This document shows, piece by piece, positions 8,520-16,717 of a stretch of DNA of 29,044 nt (the first letter of the stretch is position 1; each line of letters opens with the position of its first letter). Both the position numbers and the translations under genes were made by a program. This DNA is from a virus. Where the stretch lies: positions 1-29,044 of IMG/VR virus record IMGVR_UViG_3300023216_001562; one strand, 5' to 3'. Under the pieces are notes generated by a model. It was not told the DNA's origin. It searched no databases and worked only from the letters and a program-made list of their open reading frames with translations.

Positions 8520-9251
8520 ATGGCATTAGATTTAGCAAAGATGCGAGCGAAACTACAGGATTCTGAATCGGGTGGGAAGAAAAGTGATAATGCTTTTTGG
8601 CGACCAACCGAGGGGGATCAGGAGATTCGACTTGTACCAACTGAGGATGGAGATCCGTTCAAGGTTTTCCACTTTCATTATAATTTAGGTGACGACGTTC
8701 GCGGCGGCGTATTGTGTCCCAAACGGCAGTTTGGTGATGCTTGTCCGGTTTGTGAATTCGCTTCACAACTATGGAAAGAGGGAACTGATGAGAGCAAGAA
8801 AATGGCAAAGAGCCTTTTTGTTCGTCAACGATTTTTCACACCTGTAATTGTGCGGGGTGAAGAAGAAGCGGGTGTTCGCATCTGGGGTTATGGCAAGACA
8901 ATTTACGAAGCGTTGCTTGGTTATGTCTTGAATCCTGATTACGGTGACATCACCGAGGTACAGTCGGGAGTTGATTTTACTTTGACTTATACGCTTCCCA
9001 AAACAAAGGGTGCGTTTCCTGTAACTAATCTTGTGCCAAAGCGCAAGTCATCGGCACTTGCCCCTAAAGGTGAAATCAAAGCTCTTTTGGATTCAATTCC
9101 TGATGTGGATGCTTTGTTTACTAAAAAAAGCACCAGTGAGGTTCAGGCTATTTTGGAATCGTATCTTGATCCTTCGGGCGCGACGATGGAAGCTGTTAGC
9201 GCCACCGAACCTTCCGGTGTGGATGATGCCATTCGGGAATTATCAGCGTAG
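8520..9251 (+). CDS. gp32-type single-stranded DNA-binding protein
   Basis: 243 aa, slightly shorter than T4 gp32 (301 aa). The zinc site of the gp32 family is present with close spacing: H53, C66, C75, C78 (T4 H64, C77, C87, C90), in the segment around GGVLCPKRQFGDACPVCEF. The N-terminal LAKMRAKLQ resembles the gp32 cooperativity region. The OB-fold core follows, and the C-terminus carries several acidic residues, where gp32 proteins bind partner proteins. It coats ssDNA during replication and recombination and should cooperate with UvsX and the helicase downstream. Strong AAGGAG RBS with 10-base spacing, consistent with high expression. A strong terminator hairpin follows. Confidence 0.9.
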   Translation: MALDLAKMRAKLQDSESGGKKSDNAFWRPTEGDQEIRLVPTEDGDPFKVFHFHYNLGDDVRGGVLCPKRQFGDACPVCEFASQLWKEGTDESKKMAKSLFVRQRFFTPVIVRGEEEAGVRIWGYGKTIYEALLGYVLNPDYGDITEVQSGVDFTLTYTLPKTKGAFPVTNLVPKRKSSALAPKGEIKALLDSIPDVDALFTKKSTSEVQAILESYLDPSGATMEAVSATEPSGVDDAIRELSA

Positions 9252-9273
9252 TTAAAAAAACCTAAGTGGTTTT

Positions 9274-9335
9274 GAAAGCCCCGTGACTTTTTTGTTTATT
9301 GGTTTGTTCATCGGTGTCACGGGGCTTTCTTTTTT
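9274..9335 (+). terminator. Strong hairpin terminator after the ssDNA-binding protein gene
   Basis: A perfect 14-bp stem: GAAAGCCCCGTGAC (9274-9287) pairs with GTCACGGGGCTTTC (9316-9329), followed by six T (9330-9335). The loop is unusually long (28 bases) and T-rich. A small extra hairpin, AAAACC/GGTTTT with a 5-base loop, lies just before it at 9257-9273. No promoter fits between it and the uvsX start at 9348, so it probably terminates only part of the transcripts and stabilises the ssb mRNA end. Confidence 0.85.
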
Positions 9336-9347
9336 GTAGGATAGGGT

Positions 9348-10475
9348 ATGAATATGAGCAACGGAAATTTATCATCAAAAGATATTTTAAAACTAATAAA
9401 TAAAAAAGCGGGAAGAACAATCGCCTTTACTGGGGATCAAGAAAATCCCGCTGACGTAAGGGATTGGATCTCCACAGGCTCACGATGGCTCGACTCCATT
9501 ACATGCCGTGGCCAACTCGCAGGTATTCCAGTTGGTCGCTGCACCGAGATTGCTGGCTTAGAAAGTTCCGGTAAGTCTTATATGGCTGGACAAATCGCGA
9601 GGGAAGCGCAGAAGAAAGATATTAAAGTTCTTTACTTTGATTCTGAATCTACAATGAGTAAAGAGTTCTTAGAGAAACTTGGTTGTACTGTAGATGGCGA
9701 GGATGGTGTTATCATCATTCAGCCTGATGATATTGAACAGGTATTGGAATCAATGGAAACTGTTATGTCTAGTGACCCCGACACTCGTTTCTTGTTTATT
9801 ATTGACTCACTCGCGATGACACCATGTCGTGCGGATCTGGAAAAAGACTTCAATCCCCAATCTTCTATGGCACAAATGCCTCGCGTTCTATCTTTGGGTA
9901 TGAAGAAGTTGGTGGTGTCCTTGTCAAGAACACAATCAACCTTGTTGGTGTTGAACCAACTTAAAACAAATATCAACGTCACTAACCCAATGATGATGCT
10001 TTCACAACCTTGGTTTACTCCTGGTGGGAAGGCGATGATTTATGCCTACTCATTGAGAATATGGCTCACGGGTCTAAAAGGAAAGAAGACTTTTGTAGAA
10101 GATGAAGCCGGGTTCAGAATCGGGAGCGAAGTGAAAGCCAAGCTAGAGAAATCTAAGTTTGGAACACAGGGTCGTATTTGTAATTTTAAAATTCTATGGG
10201 GAGGAGAGGTGGCTGGTATCCTCAATGATGAATCCTTATTGACTGCGATCAAATCTTCGGACAAGCTAAAGAATAGTGGAGCGTGGTTTACGCTTGATGG
10301 ATACGATAAGAAGTTCCAAAGTGCAACCTTCCCTAAGCTAATGCAGACCGACGAAAAGTTTGCCAAAATTGTTTATAAGATTATGGATGAAGAAGTTATT
10401 CGTAAATTTGAAACCAAGACTGGCAACTCAGAAGACTTTTATGGCGATGATGAAGTGAAAGTAAGTGCCGAATAA
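9348..10475 (+). CDS. uvsX: UvsX/RecA-type recombinase
   Basis: 375 aa, the usual size of T4 UvsX (391). The N-terminal part has TGSRWLDSITCRGQLAGIPVGR, typical of the RecA/UvsX entry to the core, followed by Walker A GLESSGKS at 70-77 and the catalytic-type Glu in YFDSEST. Walker B is in FLFIIDSLAM, and TLLVLNQLKTN matches the RecA Gln-containing switch segment; TPGGKAMIYAYSLRIWL matches UvsX L2/core. It forms ATP-dependent filaments on ssDNA and drives strand exchange for repair and recombination-dependent replication. AGGA lies 6 bases before ATG 9348; a second ATG at 9354 is possible. The last 11 bases overlap the next gene. Confidence 0.9.
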   Translation: MNMSNGNLSSKDILKLINKKAGRTIAFTGDQENPADVRDWISTGSRWLDSITCRGQLAGIPVGRCTEIAGLESSGKSYMAGQIAREAQKKDIKVLYFDSESTMSKEFLEKLGCTVDGEDGVIIIQPDDIEQVLESMETVMSSDPDTRFLFIIDSLAMTPCRADLEKDFNPQSSMAQMPRVLSLGMKKLVVSLSRTQSTLLVLNQLKTNINVTNPMMMLSQPWFTPGGKAMIYAYSLRIWLTGLKGKKTFVEDEAGFRIGSEVKAKLEKSKFGTQGRICNFKILWGGEVAGILNDESLLTAIKSSDKLKNSGAWFTLDGYDKKFQSATFPKLMQTDEKFAKIVYKIMDEEVIRKFETKTGNSEDFYGDDEVKVSAE

Positions 10476-11448
10476 AATCTTAATCATAGACGCAATGAAC
10501 GCTTTCATTCGCAATTATGTCACAAACCCAAGCATCAGTGCGAGTGGTTCTCCCATAGGTGGAACGAAAGGTTTCTTGATGTCTTTACAGAAGACAGCAC
10601 GAGATATAAATCCAGATAAAATAATTGTTGTTTGGGATGGTGGAGGTGGTAGTGTAAAGCGCAGAACCTTGGCGAAGCAATACAAAGAAGGACGCAAGCC
10701 ACTCAATTTAAACCGAGCCTATAGCGGCATGGACGCTCTAGAAGAAACACAAAATCGTTATGATCAAATGAAACGCACCATTGAGTATCTTAACAAGATG
10801 CCCGTTGTACAGTTGATGGTAGAAGATATTGAGGCGGACGATGTTATAGGATACATTTGTCATATGCCGTCGCTCAAAGAAGACATAAAGATTATTGTGT
10901 CGATGGATAAAGATTTCTATCAACTGTGCGACGACAAGACGGTGATCTATAAGCCCATCAAGGACATCTTCTTGAATAAGAATCGAATCCTTGATGAATT
11001 TGATATTCATCCTAATAATTTCGCCCTGGCCCGAGCCATTGATGGAGATAAATCCGATAACCTCCCAGGCATTAAAGGCGCTGGCATGAAAACGATTGCC
11101 AAAAAATTAAGTTTCTTGCGGGAAGAAAAATCTTATACTACCGACGAGGTGTTTAGATATTGCCGAAGTGATGAGACTGGGCTCAAGTTATATAAAGATA
11201 TTTTAAAGGAGAAGAAAAAGGTCGAACTAAATTATAAATTAATGCAACTTTATTCTCCCTCGATTTCTGTTAAAAATTCTATACACATAAAAGATACAGT
11301 GGAGCAGTTTGCTCCTACCCTTAATAGAACCGAAGTATTAAAAATGATGGTGACTGACGGCATACATGAATACAACTGGGACTCATTATTTCAGAAATTT
11401 AGATCGTTTCTTGCCGTCCATCGAGACTATTTACTCCGTGGTACTTAA
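10465..11448 (+). CDS. FEN/RNase H-type 5'-3' exonuclease
   Basis: 327 aa, close to T4 RNase H (305) and to the Pol I 5' nuclease domain. Metal ligands are visible in order: D9 in ILIIDAMN, D58 in VVWDG, E123/D125/D126 in EDIEADDVIGY, D148/D150 in SMDKDF, and D193/D195/D198 in the helix-hairpin-helix segment GDKSDNLPGIKGAGMKT. It should remove RNA primers and 5' flaps on the lagging strand, supplying the activity the short family A polymerase lacks. The GTG at 10465 is chosen because the next ATG would delete the essential N-terminal strand with D9; no clear RBS, so it is likely coupled to uvsX translation. Confidence 0.88.
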   Translation: MPNKILIIDAMNAFIRNYVTNPSISASGSPIGGTKGFLMSLQKTARDINPDKIIVVWDGGGGSVKRRTLAKQYKEGRKPLNLNRAYSGMDALEETQNRYDQMKRTIEYLNKMPVVQLMVEDIEADDVIGYICHMPSLKEDIKIIVSMDKDFYQLCDDKTVIYKPIKDIFLNKNRILDEFDIHPNNFALARAIDGDKSDNLPGIKGAGMKTIAKKLSFLREEKSYTTDEVFRYCRSDETGLKLYKDILKEKKKVELNYKLMQLYSPSISVKNSIHIKDTVEQFAPTLNRTEVLKMMVTDGIHEYNWDSLFQKFRSFLAVHRDYLLRGT

Positions 11449-11454
11449 TAAGAC

Positions 11455-11481
11455 TTGACACCTTTGAACCACTCTTATACG
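11455..11481 (+). promoter_or_regulatory. Candidate promoter upstream of the helicase gene
   Basis: A perfect TTGACA (11455-11460) lies in the 64-base gap before the helicase gene. The best -10 match is TATACG (11476-11481) with a short 15-base spacer; TACGCT with 17 bases is weaker. The leader would be about 25 bases and contains AGGA at 11496-11499. The spacing is not ideal, so the call is tentative. Confidence 0.4.
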
Positions 11482-11512
11482 CTTACAGAATATTCAGGAA
11501 TCGAGACTTACA

Positions 11513-12889
11513 ATGACCTTAAAAACCGACACCCCCTCATTTTCAAAATATGGCAAATCCTTTCAGGAAAAACTAGCCTTTCTTATATTAGATGATCGCG
11601 TCTTTGCTGATCGGATGGTAGAAGTGTTGGATGTTGAGTTTTTAGAATTCAAACATCTGCAAGTTTTTGTTCAAAAAATATTCAATTACAAAACAAAATA
11701 CGGGACACAGCCATCGACTGAAATAATGAAGACGATTGTTAGATCTCAAATCGAAGACGAAAATGAAATACTTCAGAAACAAATAAGAGAATATTTTGCT
11801 CACGTCTTATCTGATATTACAATATTACAGTCAGCCGAATTTGTAAAAGACACCGCTTTGGAATTCTGCCGTAAGCAGAAGTTACGAGAGGCGATGATAA
11901 AATCATCTACACTCCTCCAAAAATGTTCTTTTGATGAGATTTCTGTACTCATAAATGATGCGTTGAAGGCTGGTGCCAATACAGATTTTGGTTATGATTA
12001 TATCAAAGATTTTGAAAAAAGATTTGAACTTAGTACCCGCGAAACAATCACCACGGGATGGGAAAAAGTAGATCAGCTCACCGGGGGTGGTGGTGGTCGA
12101 AAAGAATTAGGTGTTGTAATCGCCCCCACTGGCGTAGGGAAGTCAATGGTGCTAGTTCATCTTGGCGCAACTGCCTTGAAAGCCGGAATGACCGTTGTTC
12201 ATTACACGCTTGAGTTAGGTGATACTGTCATTGCTAGTCGTTACGATTCTTGTATCACAGGAATTCGTTTGAATGAAGTCAAGGATCGTAAAGCGGACAT
12301 AAAGAAAACCTTAGATGGTCTAGATGGAAACCTGATCATAAAAGAATATCCTACAAAAACAGCTACCACTAATACCATTCGGGCTCATCTGGAAAAGCTC
12401 AAACAACAAGGCATGAATCCTGATATGATTATTGTTGATTACGCGGATCTGTTACGCACATTGTCTGTGCGTAAAGAAAAGAGAGAAGAATTAGAATCGA
12501 TCTATGAAGACCTCCGCGCAATTATGCAAGAAAATAATTGTGTTGGATGGACAGCTTCTCAAACTAACCGAACAGGGCTCAATCAAGAAATTATCACCAT
12601 GCAAGCAATCTCCGAGGCATTCAATAAATGCTTTATCGCGGACTTTATCTTCTCTGTTTCAAGAACATCAGAAGATAAACAAACAAATGGTGGAAGAATT
12701 TATATTGCCAAGAATAGAAACGGCCCGGACGGCGTGGTGTTCTCTATCTTTATGGACCCGGCAAACGTTGATATTAAGGTGTTAGGGAAATATGAAAACG
12801 ATGCGGCATCATCACCAGCACTCTCAAACGAAGAACAGGTTAAATTTATGTTAGACAAATACAAAAAACTAATAAAGGGGATGAATTAG
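11513..12889 (+). CDS. Replicative DNA helicase (DnaB/T4 gp41-like)
   Basis: 458 aa, the size of T4 gp41 (475). An N-terminal helical domain (about 1-155) precedes a RecA-like ATPase core: Walker A APTGVGKS at 204-211, then HYTLELGDTVIASRYD (the DnaB H1a/H2 region with the catalytic Glu), Walker B MIIVDYADLL with D309 near 305-313, and a GWTASQTNR segment (motif H3 Gln). The C-terminus has YIAKNRNGPDG, matching the DnaB H4/arginine-finger region. It would unwind the fork as a hexamer. No primase gene is seen nearby, so a partner primase must be elsewhere. RBS is only weak (AGGA, 13 bases). Confidence 0.88.
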   Translation: MTLKTDTPSFSKYGKSFQEKLAFLILDDRVFADRMVEVLDVEFLEFKHLQVFVQKIFNYKTKYGTQPSTEIMKTIVRSQIEDENEILQKQIREYFAHVLSDITILQSAEFVKDTALEFCRKQKLREAMIKSSTLLQKCSFDEISVLINDALKAGANTDFGYDYIKDFEKRFELSTRETITTGWEKVDQLTGGGGGRKELGVVIAPTGVGKSMVLVHLGATALKAGMTVVHYTLELGDTVIASRYDSCITGIRLNEVKDRKADIKKTLDGLDGNLIIKEYPTKTATTNTIRAHLEKLKQQGMNPDMIIVDYADLLRTLSVRKEKREELESIYEDLRAIMQENNCVGWTASQTNRTGLNQEIITMQAISEAFNKCFIADFIFSVSRTSEDKQTNGGRIYIAKNRNGPDGVVFSIFMDPANVDIKVLGKYENDAASSPALSNEEQVKFMLDKYKKLIKGMN

Positions 12890-12891
12890 AA

Positions 12892-14754
12892 ATGGACATT
12901 TCAAGCAAGATCTTATCAGACATAACTGTCTTTATGAAGTACGCGAAACATATTGAGGAAAAAAATCGTAGAGAAAACTGGAATGAGCTTGTTGGAAGAA
13001 ATAAAGAAATGCATCAGAAAAAATATAAGATGCTTAATGGAGAGATAGATGCGGCATATAAATATGTGGAAGACAGGAAGGTTCTTCCCTCTATGCGTTC
13101 AATGCAGTTCGCGGGGAAGTCAATTGAAATTAGCCCTAACCGTATTTATAACTGTGGGTATTTGCCTGTCGATGATTGGCGAGCTTTTAGTGAAATTCTT
13201 TTTTTGCTTTTAGGTGGAACTGGTGTTGGCTTTTCAGTACAAAAACATCATGTAGAAAAGTTACCTGAGATTCGCAAGCCCCGAGCAGATCGTAAGCGCC
13301 GTTTTTTAGTTGGTGATTCTATTGAGGGATGGGCTGATGCTGTTAAGGTATTGATGCGCTCTTATTTTGAGGGAACTTCCACAATAGATTTTGATTTTAG
13401 TGATATTAGATCGAAGGGGGCAAGGCTTGTAACCTCTGGTGGAAAAGCTCCTGGTCCCGAACCACTAAAGACTTGTATTCGTCAAATCAAGGCTATCCTA
13501 AACGAAAAAACCGACGGTGATCAACTGGAGCCAATCGAGGTTCACGATATTGTTTGTCATATTGCAGACGCAGTTTTGGCAGGGGGTATAAGACGCGCTG
13601 CTCTTATTAGTTTGTTTTCGGCGGACGATAAAGAAATGATTTCTTGTAAGTCTGGTAGTTGGTGGGAAACAAATCCCCAACGGGCTAGAGCGAACAACAG
13701 TGCCTCTCTCGTAAGGCATCGCATACGCAAGAAATTTTTTAAAGAACTCTGGCAACGCATACAACTTTCTAATTCAGGAGAACCAGGAATTTATTTTACC
13801 AATGATAAGGATTGGGGAACTAACCCGTGTTGCGAAATTGCCTTACGACCCTTTCAGTTCTGTAATCTTTGTGAAGTAAATGTTTCAGATGTAACAAGTC
13901 AAGAAGATTTAAATGAGCGAGTGCGAGCAGCATCTTTCTTGGGAACACTCCAGGCTGGATATACACAGTTTCATTATTTGAGATCTGTTTGGCAACGCAC
14001 CACCGAGCGAGAAGCATTAGTTGGAGTGAGCATGACTGGTGTAGGCTCTGGTAAAGTACAGCAATTTGATCTTGAAGAAGCTGCACAAATCGCAGTAGAG
14101 GAAAACAAAAAGGTTGCCGATTTGATTGGTATTCGCTCCGCAGCAAGAGTGACTACCATTAAGCCAGCAGGCACGTCTTCTATTGTTCTTGGTTGTTCTA
14201 GTGGAATACACGCATGGCATAGTGATTATTATATTCGTCGATTGCGTGTAGGAAAGAACGAAGATATTTATCACTACTTGTCAGCAAACCATCCAGAGTT
14301 AGTAGAGGATGAGTATTTCAGACCACACGATACGGCTGTTATTTCAGTTCCTCAAAGAGCCCCCGAAGGTGCAATCTTGCGTGATGAAACTGCCCTCGAA
14401 CTTTTGCAACGAGTGAAAGGATTTTCCGAGAAATGGATTCGTCCGGGTCACAATTCTGGAAACAATACCCACAACATTAGTGCGACAGTTTCTATCAAAG
14501 AACATGAATGGGACGAAGTAGGCGAATGGATGTGGAAGAATCGTGAATTTTATAATGGACTTTCTGTTCTTCCGTTTAGCGGCGGAAATTATGTCCAGGC
14601 ACCATTTGAAGATTGTGATGAGGCGATATACAATAGTATGCTCGGCTCACTAAAGGAGATTGACTTAACAAAGATTATAGAAGTGGACGACAATACTAAT
14701 TTGTCGGGGGAAGTGGCATGTGCTGGCGGCGCATGTGAAGTTAAATTCATCTAA
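12892..14754 (+). CDS. Adenosylcobalamin-dependent ribonucleoside-triphosphate reductase (class II, monomeric type)
   Basis: Reduces ribonucleotides to deoxyribonucleotides using coenzyme B12. At 620 aa it is shorter than Lactobacillus leichmannii RTPR (739) but keeps all active-site residues at equivalent spacing: C88 in YNCGYLP (RTPR C119), thiyl C313 in NPCCEI (C408), E315 (E410) and C324 (C419, exactly 11 further). The C-terminal thiol pair C610-x4-C615 in ACAGGACEVKFI matches C731/C736. NPCCEI has Cys in place of the usual Gly after the thiyl Cys. TTIKPAGTSS matches the P-loop-like conserved RNR segment. It follows the helicase by two bases with GGGG upstream, so dNTP supply is made together with the fork proteins. 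It needs host or environmental B12 but no oxygen-dependent subunit. Confidence 0.93.
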   Translation: MDISSKILSDITVFMKYAKHIEEKNRRENWNELVGRNKEMHQKKYKMLNGEIDAAYKYVEDRKVLPSMRSMQFAGKSIEISPNRIYNCGYLPVDDWRAFSEILFLLLGGTGVGFSVQKHHVEKLPEIRKPRADRKRRFLVGDSIEGWADAVKVLMRSYFEGTSTIDFDFSDIRSKGARLVTSGGKAPGPEPLKTCIRQIKAILNEKTDGDQLEPIEVHDIVCHIADAVLAGGIRRAALISLFSADDKEMISCKSGSWWETNPQRARANNSASLVRHRIRKKFFKELWQRIQLSNSGEPGIYFTNDKDWGTNPCCEIALRPFQFCNLCEVNVSDVTSQEDLNERVRAASFLGTLQAGYTQFHYLRSVWQRTTEREALVGVSMTGVGSGKVQQFDLEEAAQIAVEENKKVADLIGIRSAARVTTIKPAGTSSIVLGCSSGIHAWHSDYYIRRLRVGKNEDIYHYLSANHPELVEDEYFRPHDTAVISVPQRAPEGAILRDETALELLQRVKGFSEKWIRPGHNSGNNTHNISATVSIKEHEWDEVGEWMWKNREFYNGLSVLPFSGGNYVQAPFEDCDEAIYNSMLGSLKEIDLTKIIEVDDNTNLSGEVACAGGACEVKFI

Positions 14755-14771
14755 ACAAAAAAGGAAATAAA

Positions 14772-15032
14772 ATGGCAACAATAACGATTACAGAAGAAAA
14801 GAAAAAACGTGTAACGGATCTCATTAGGTCTTATCGCGCCCTCGACGGAGCAATCCAACCCTTTCAAGATCAGCGTAAGGAACTACGCACCGAATATATT
14901 GAAAACCAGTGGCTCACTAATAATGAGATTTCATTAGTCAAAAAAGCTTTTAACGCTGTGAAGACAAAGGTAGATTTAGACGACTTGGGAACTTTTATGG
15001 AAATCGTAAAGAAGGAAATGCCAGGTGTGTAG
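14772..15032 (+). CDS. Small helical protein of unknown function (86 aa)
   Basis: Begins MATITITEEKKKRVTDLI and is predicted to be nearly all helical with alternating Lys/Arg and acidic residues. The centre (residues about 20-65) has the look of a short coiled-coil followed by a small helical hairpin, loosely like GapR/DUF2312-type DNA-binding proteins, but I cannot confirm this. RBS AAGGAAA is 5-8 bases before the ATG. Its last codons contain the AAGGAA that serves the next gene, and its stop overlaps that gene by 8 bases. Confidence 0.6.
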   Translation: MATITITEEKKKRVTDLIRSYRALDGAIQPFQDQRKELRTEYIENQWLTNNEISLVKKAFNAVKTKVDLDDLGTFMEIVKKEMPGV

Positions 15033-15390
15033 ATTCAAGCCGTTTAATAAACACCTGCTTATCCAAAAAATACCGCAGGCGAAAAAACCAGATTTGAGCC
15101 CTGTTCTGATTCCTGACGGCGCGAGCGTTGGCGAGACGGAAAGATATGGTTTAGTTAAGTTTATTTGCGCGGCTAAAGATTGCGATTTGTTCTTAAGAGA
15201 TCTTAATCCCGATCAACCCACTTGGGCAACGCAAAGAGGAACGATGGATGATGTATTTACCACCTCTGCAAAGAATGGTGGAAATGCCTCGCTGGTGGTA
15301 AATATGTCTATGATCGAAGAAATAAAAATTGGGGATAGCACATTTAACATAATTCACCAAAATTATGTTGTTGGTGTGATTGACGAATAA
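15025..15390 (+). CDS. GroES/gp31-like co-chaperonin
   Basis: 121 aa. The N-terminal FKPFNKHLLIQKI fits the first GroES strand ('IRPLHDRVIVKR'), with an IPDGA segment where the mobile loop would end. The C-terminal half, SMIEEIKIGDSTFNIIHQNYVVGVID, fits the final GroES strands and the terminal 'ESDILAIVE'. The middle is longer than in GroES, like phage versions (T4 gp31 is 111 aa). It would cap the host GroEL, possibly to fold the major capsid protein as gp31 does. Start is GTG at 15025, with AAGGAA 8 bases upstream; the next in-frame ATG is far too late. The family call is by pattern, not alignment. Confidence 0.55.
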   Translation: MCRFKPFNKHLLIQKIPQAKKPDLSPVLIPDGASVGETERYGLVKFICAAKDCDLFLRDLNPDQPTWATQRGTMDDVFTTSAKNGGNASLVVNMSMIEEIKIGDSTFNIIHQNYVVGVIDE

Positions 15391-15399
15391 GGAAAAAGT

Positions 15400-16146
15400 A
15401 TGAAAAAAATATCTTTAACAGATTTAAAAAAAATGATTCTAGAGGCTACCGACGCATTTTCGGATCACGGTTCTTTAATGATAGATAAGCCAACAAAACA
15501 GAAACTTAACGAAACTGCTTTATCACGGGTAAAGGATAAGATTGAAAATAAAAATATTCCATTTACCATGCTTACGGCGTTTCGGCGGGTGGATAAAGAA
15601 CTTCCACCCGCCGAGCAAGATGCACAAAGAGCAGAAAACAACAAAAATCAAGAACAACTAAAAGTCCGTCTTAAGGCGTCTGGATTTCCTTGGGTGGACA
15701 TGCGCCGAAGCGGATATAAGGAAGGCGGCCCCGAAGGGGATGTTATGGAAGAATATTCTGTTTTAGTCTATGAGGAACCCAGGGGTGATGTACCCCCAAG
15801 CGGAAAAAGCCTTTTTGACACAGCGCGAACGCTTGCCGCAGATTATGAACAAGATTCATTTCTTTATGGAGGTCCAGATCTAGACAATCCAGAAGAATAT
15901 TCTATTCGCCTTTATACTGATAGTGGCGAACCTATCAAAGACGTTTGGGCTGGTGGCGACAAAGGATATACAGAACTGGGTGTTGTTGAAGATGCTGAAG
16001 CAGAATATTGGTCGATGATCGATAACAAGAAAACTCAATTTAAAGAAATGCACGACAAGTGGAGTGCTTTCAAGCCTAAGTCTAAATTAGAAGCTATGAA
16101 AAAGCAACACTATCTTAAATTAGCTGAAAGTAAGATTCGAGGTTAA
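15400..16146 (+). CDS. Unknown protein with capsid-targeting-like N-terminus (248 aa)
   Basis: The first 16 residues, MKKISLTDLKKMILEA, form a short amphipathic helix ending in I-L-E before Ala, close in form to the T4 capsid-targeting sequence (MKTYQEFIAEA) that is cut after [I/L]-x-E by the prohead protease. A second L-N-E is at 36-38. Residues about 53-125 (TAFRRVDKELPPAEQD, then NNKNQEQLKVRLKASGF, then EYSVLVYEEP) resemble the DUF3293 type of small alpha/beta domain. The C-terminus is charged and helical. RBS AAGGAA precedes ATG by 8 bases. Function unknown; virion-internal location is inferred from the tag only. Confidence 0.6.
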   Translation: MKKISLTDLKKMILEATDAFSDHGSLMIDKPTKQKLNETALSRVKDKIENKNIPFTMLTAFRRVDKELPPAEQDAQRAENNKNQEQLKVRLKASGFPWVDMRRSGYKEGGPEGDVMEEYSVLVYEEPRGDVPPSGKSLFDTARTLAADYEQDSFLYGGPDLDNPEEYSIRLYTDSGEPIKDVWAGGDKGYTELGVVEDAEAEYWSMIDNKKTQFKEMHDKWSAFKPKSKLEAMKKQHYLKLAESKIRG

Positions 16147-16147
16147 T

Positions 16148-16717
16148 GTGGAAAATAAAGATATTCTTACAAAAGCAATTGAAAAACAATCACGTCTTTT
16201 GATGGACATTGAGGTCATTGATGCCTGTGATATTATAATGGAAGATGATGGTTTTAGTGCTGTTCCTGATGATATTGTAGGAAAACGTAGATTGGACATT
16301 GGAATGAAAAATCGTCCTCGTCGCTGGTATGGTTTATTATCCAAATTCAACCAAGAGGAAAAACAAAAAATAGGCTCTCAAGAAGTTCAACCATGGGGCA
16401 AGTATGAAATTCTATTAAATGATTCGACTTGCAAAGTTAAGAAAATTACTGTAACCCCCAAAGGTAGGTTGTGTTACCAGTCCCATGAGAAAAGAGCAGA
16501 AGTGTGGGTAGTTATCTCAGGTCATGGCAAGCTAACTTGCGATGGAAAGACTGACGATATCGCGCCTGCTGCCATAGTGATGATCCCATATGGTATGAAG
16601 CATCGTATTGAAAACACGAACGAAGCAGAAGATTTAGTTTTCATTGAAACCCAAATTGGAACATACTTTGGCGAAGACGATATTACGAGATACGAGGATG
16701 ATTATGGTCGAGAGTAG
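16148..16717 (+). CDS. Cupin protein, mannose-6-phosphate isomerase type II-like
   Basis: 189 aa. From residue 82 on, PWGKYEILL followed by KVKKITVTPKGRLCYQSH and VWVVISGHGKLTCDG is the pattern of the C-terminal isomerase cupin of bifunctional ManC/AlgA enzymes. Metal ligands are visible as Q111-x-H113, E118 and H152. The N-terminal 80 residues are not part of that family and look helical and charged. It may isomerise or bind a phosphosugar; a nucleotidyltransferase-like gene lies 1.2 kb downstream. Start is GTG 16148 with GAGG 6 bases upstream; ATG 16146 is in another frame. Confidence 0.8.
   Translation: MENKDILTKAIEKQSRLLMDIEVIDACDIIMEDDGFSAVPDDIVGKRRLDIGMKNRPRRWYGLLSKFNQEEKQKIGSQEVQPWGKYEILLNDSTCKVKKITVTPKGRLCYQSHEKRAEVWVVISGHGKLTCDGKTDDIAPAAIVMIPYGMKHRIENTNEAEDLVFIETQIGTYFGEDDITRYEDDYGRE

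Noticed and set aside
9031-9255. 74-aa plus-strand open frame inside the ssDNA-binding protein gene
   Set aside because: Out of frame, no RBS, no family; the gp32-type frame explains the region.
10046-10366. 106-aa minus-strand open frame inside uvsX
   Set aside because: Shadow of the recombinase reading frame; no RBS, no known domain.
13820-14146. 108-aa minus-strand open frame inside the ribonucleotide reductase gene
   Set aside because: Overlaps the catalytic Cys region of a clear class II RNR on the + strand; product has no recognisable features.
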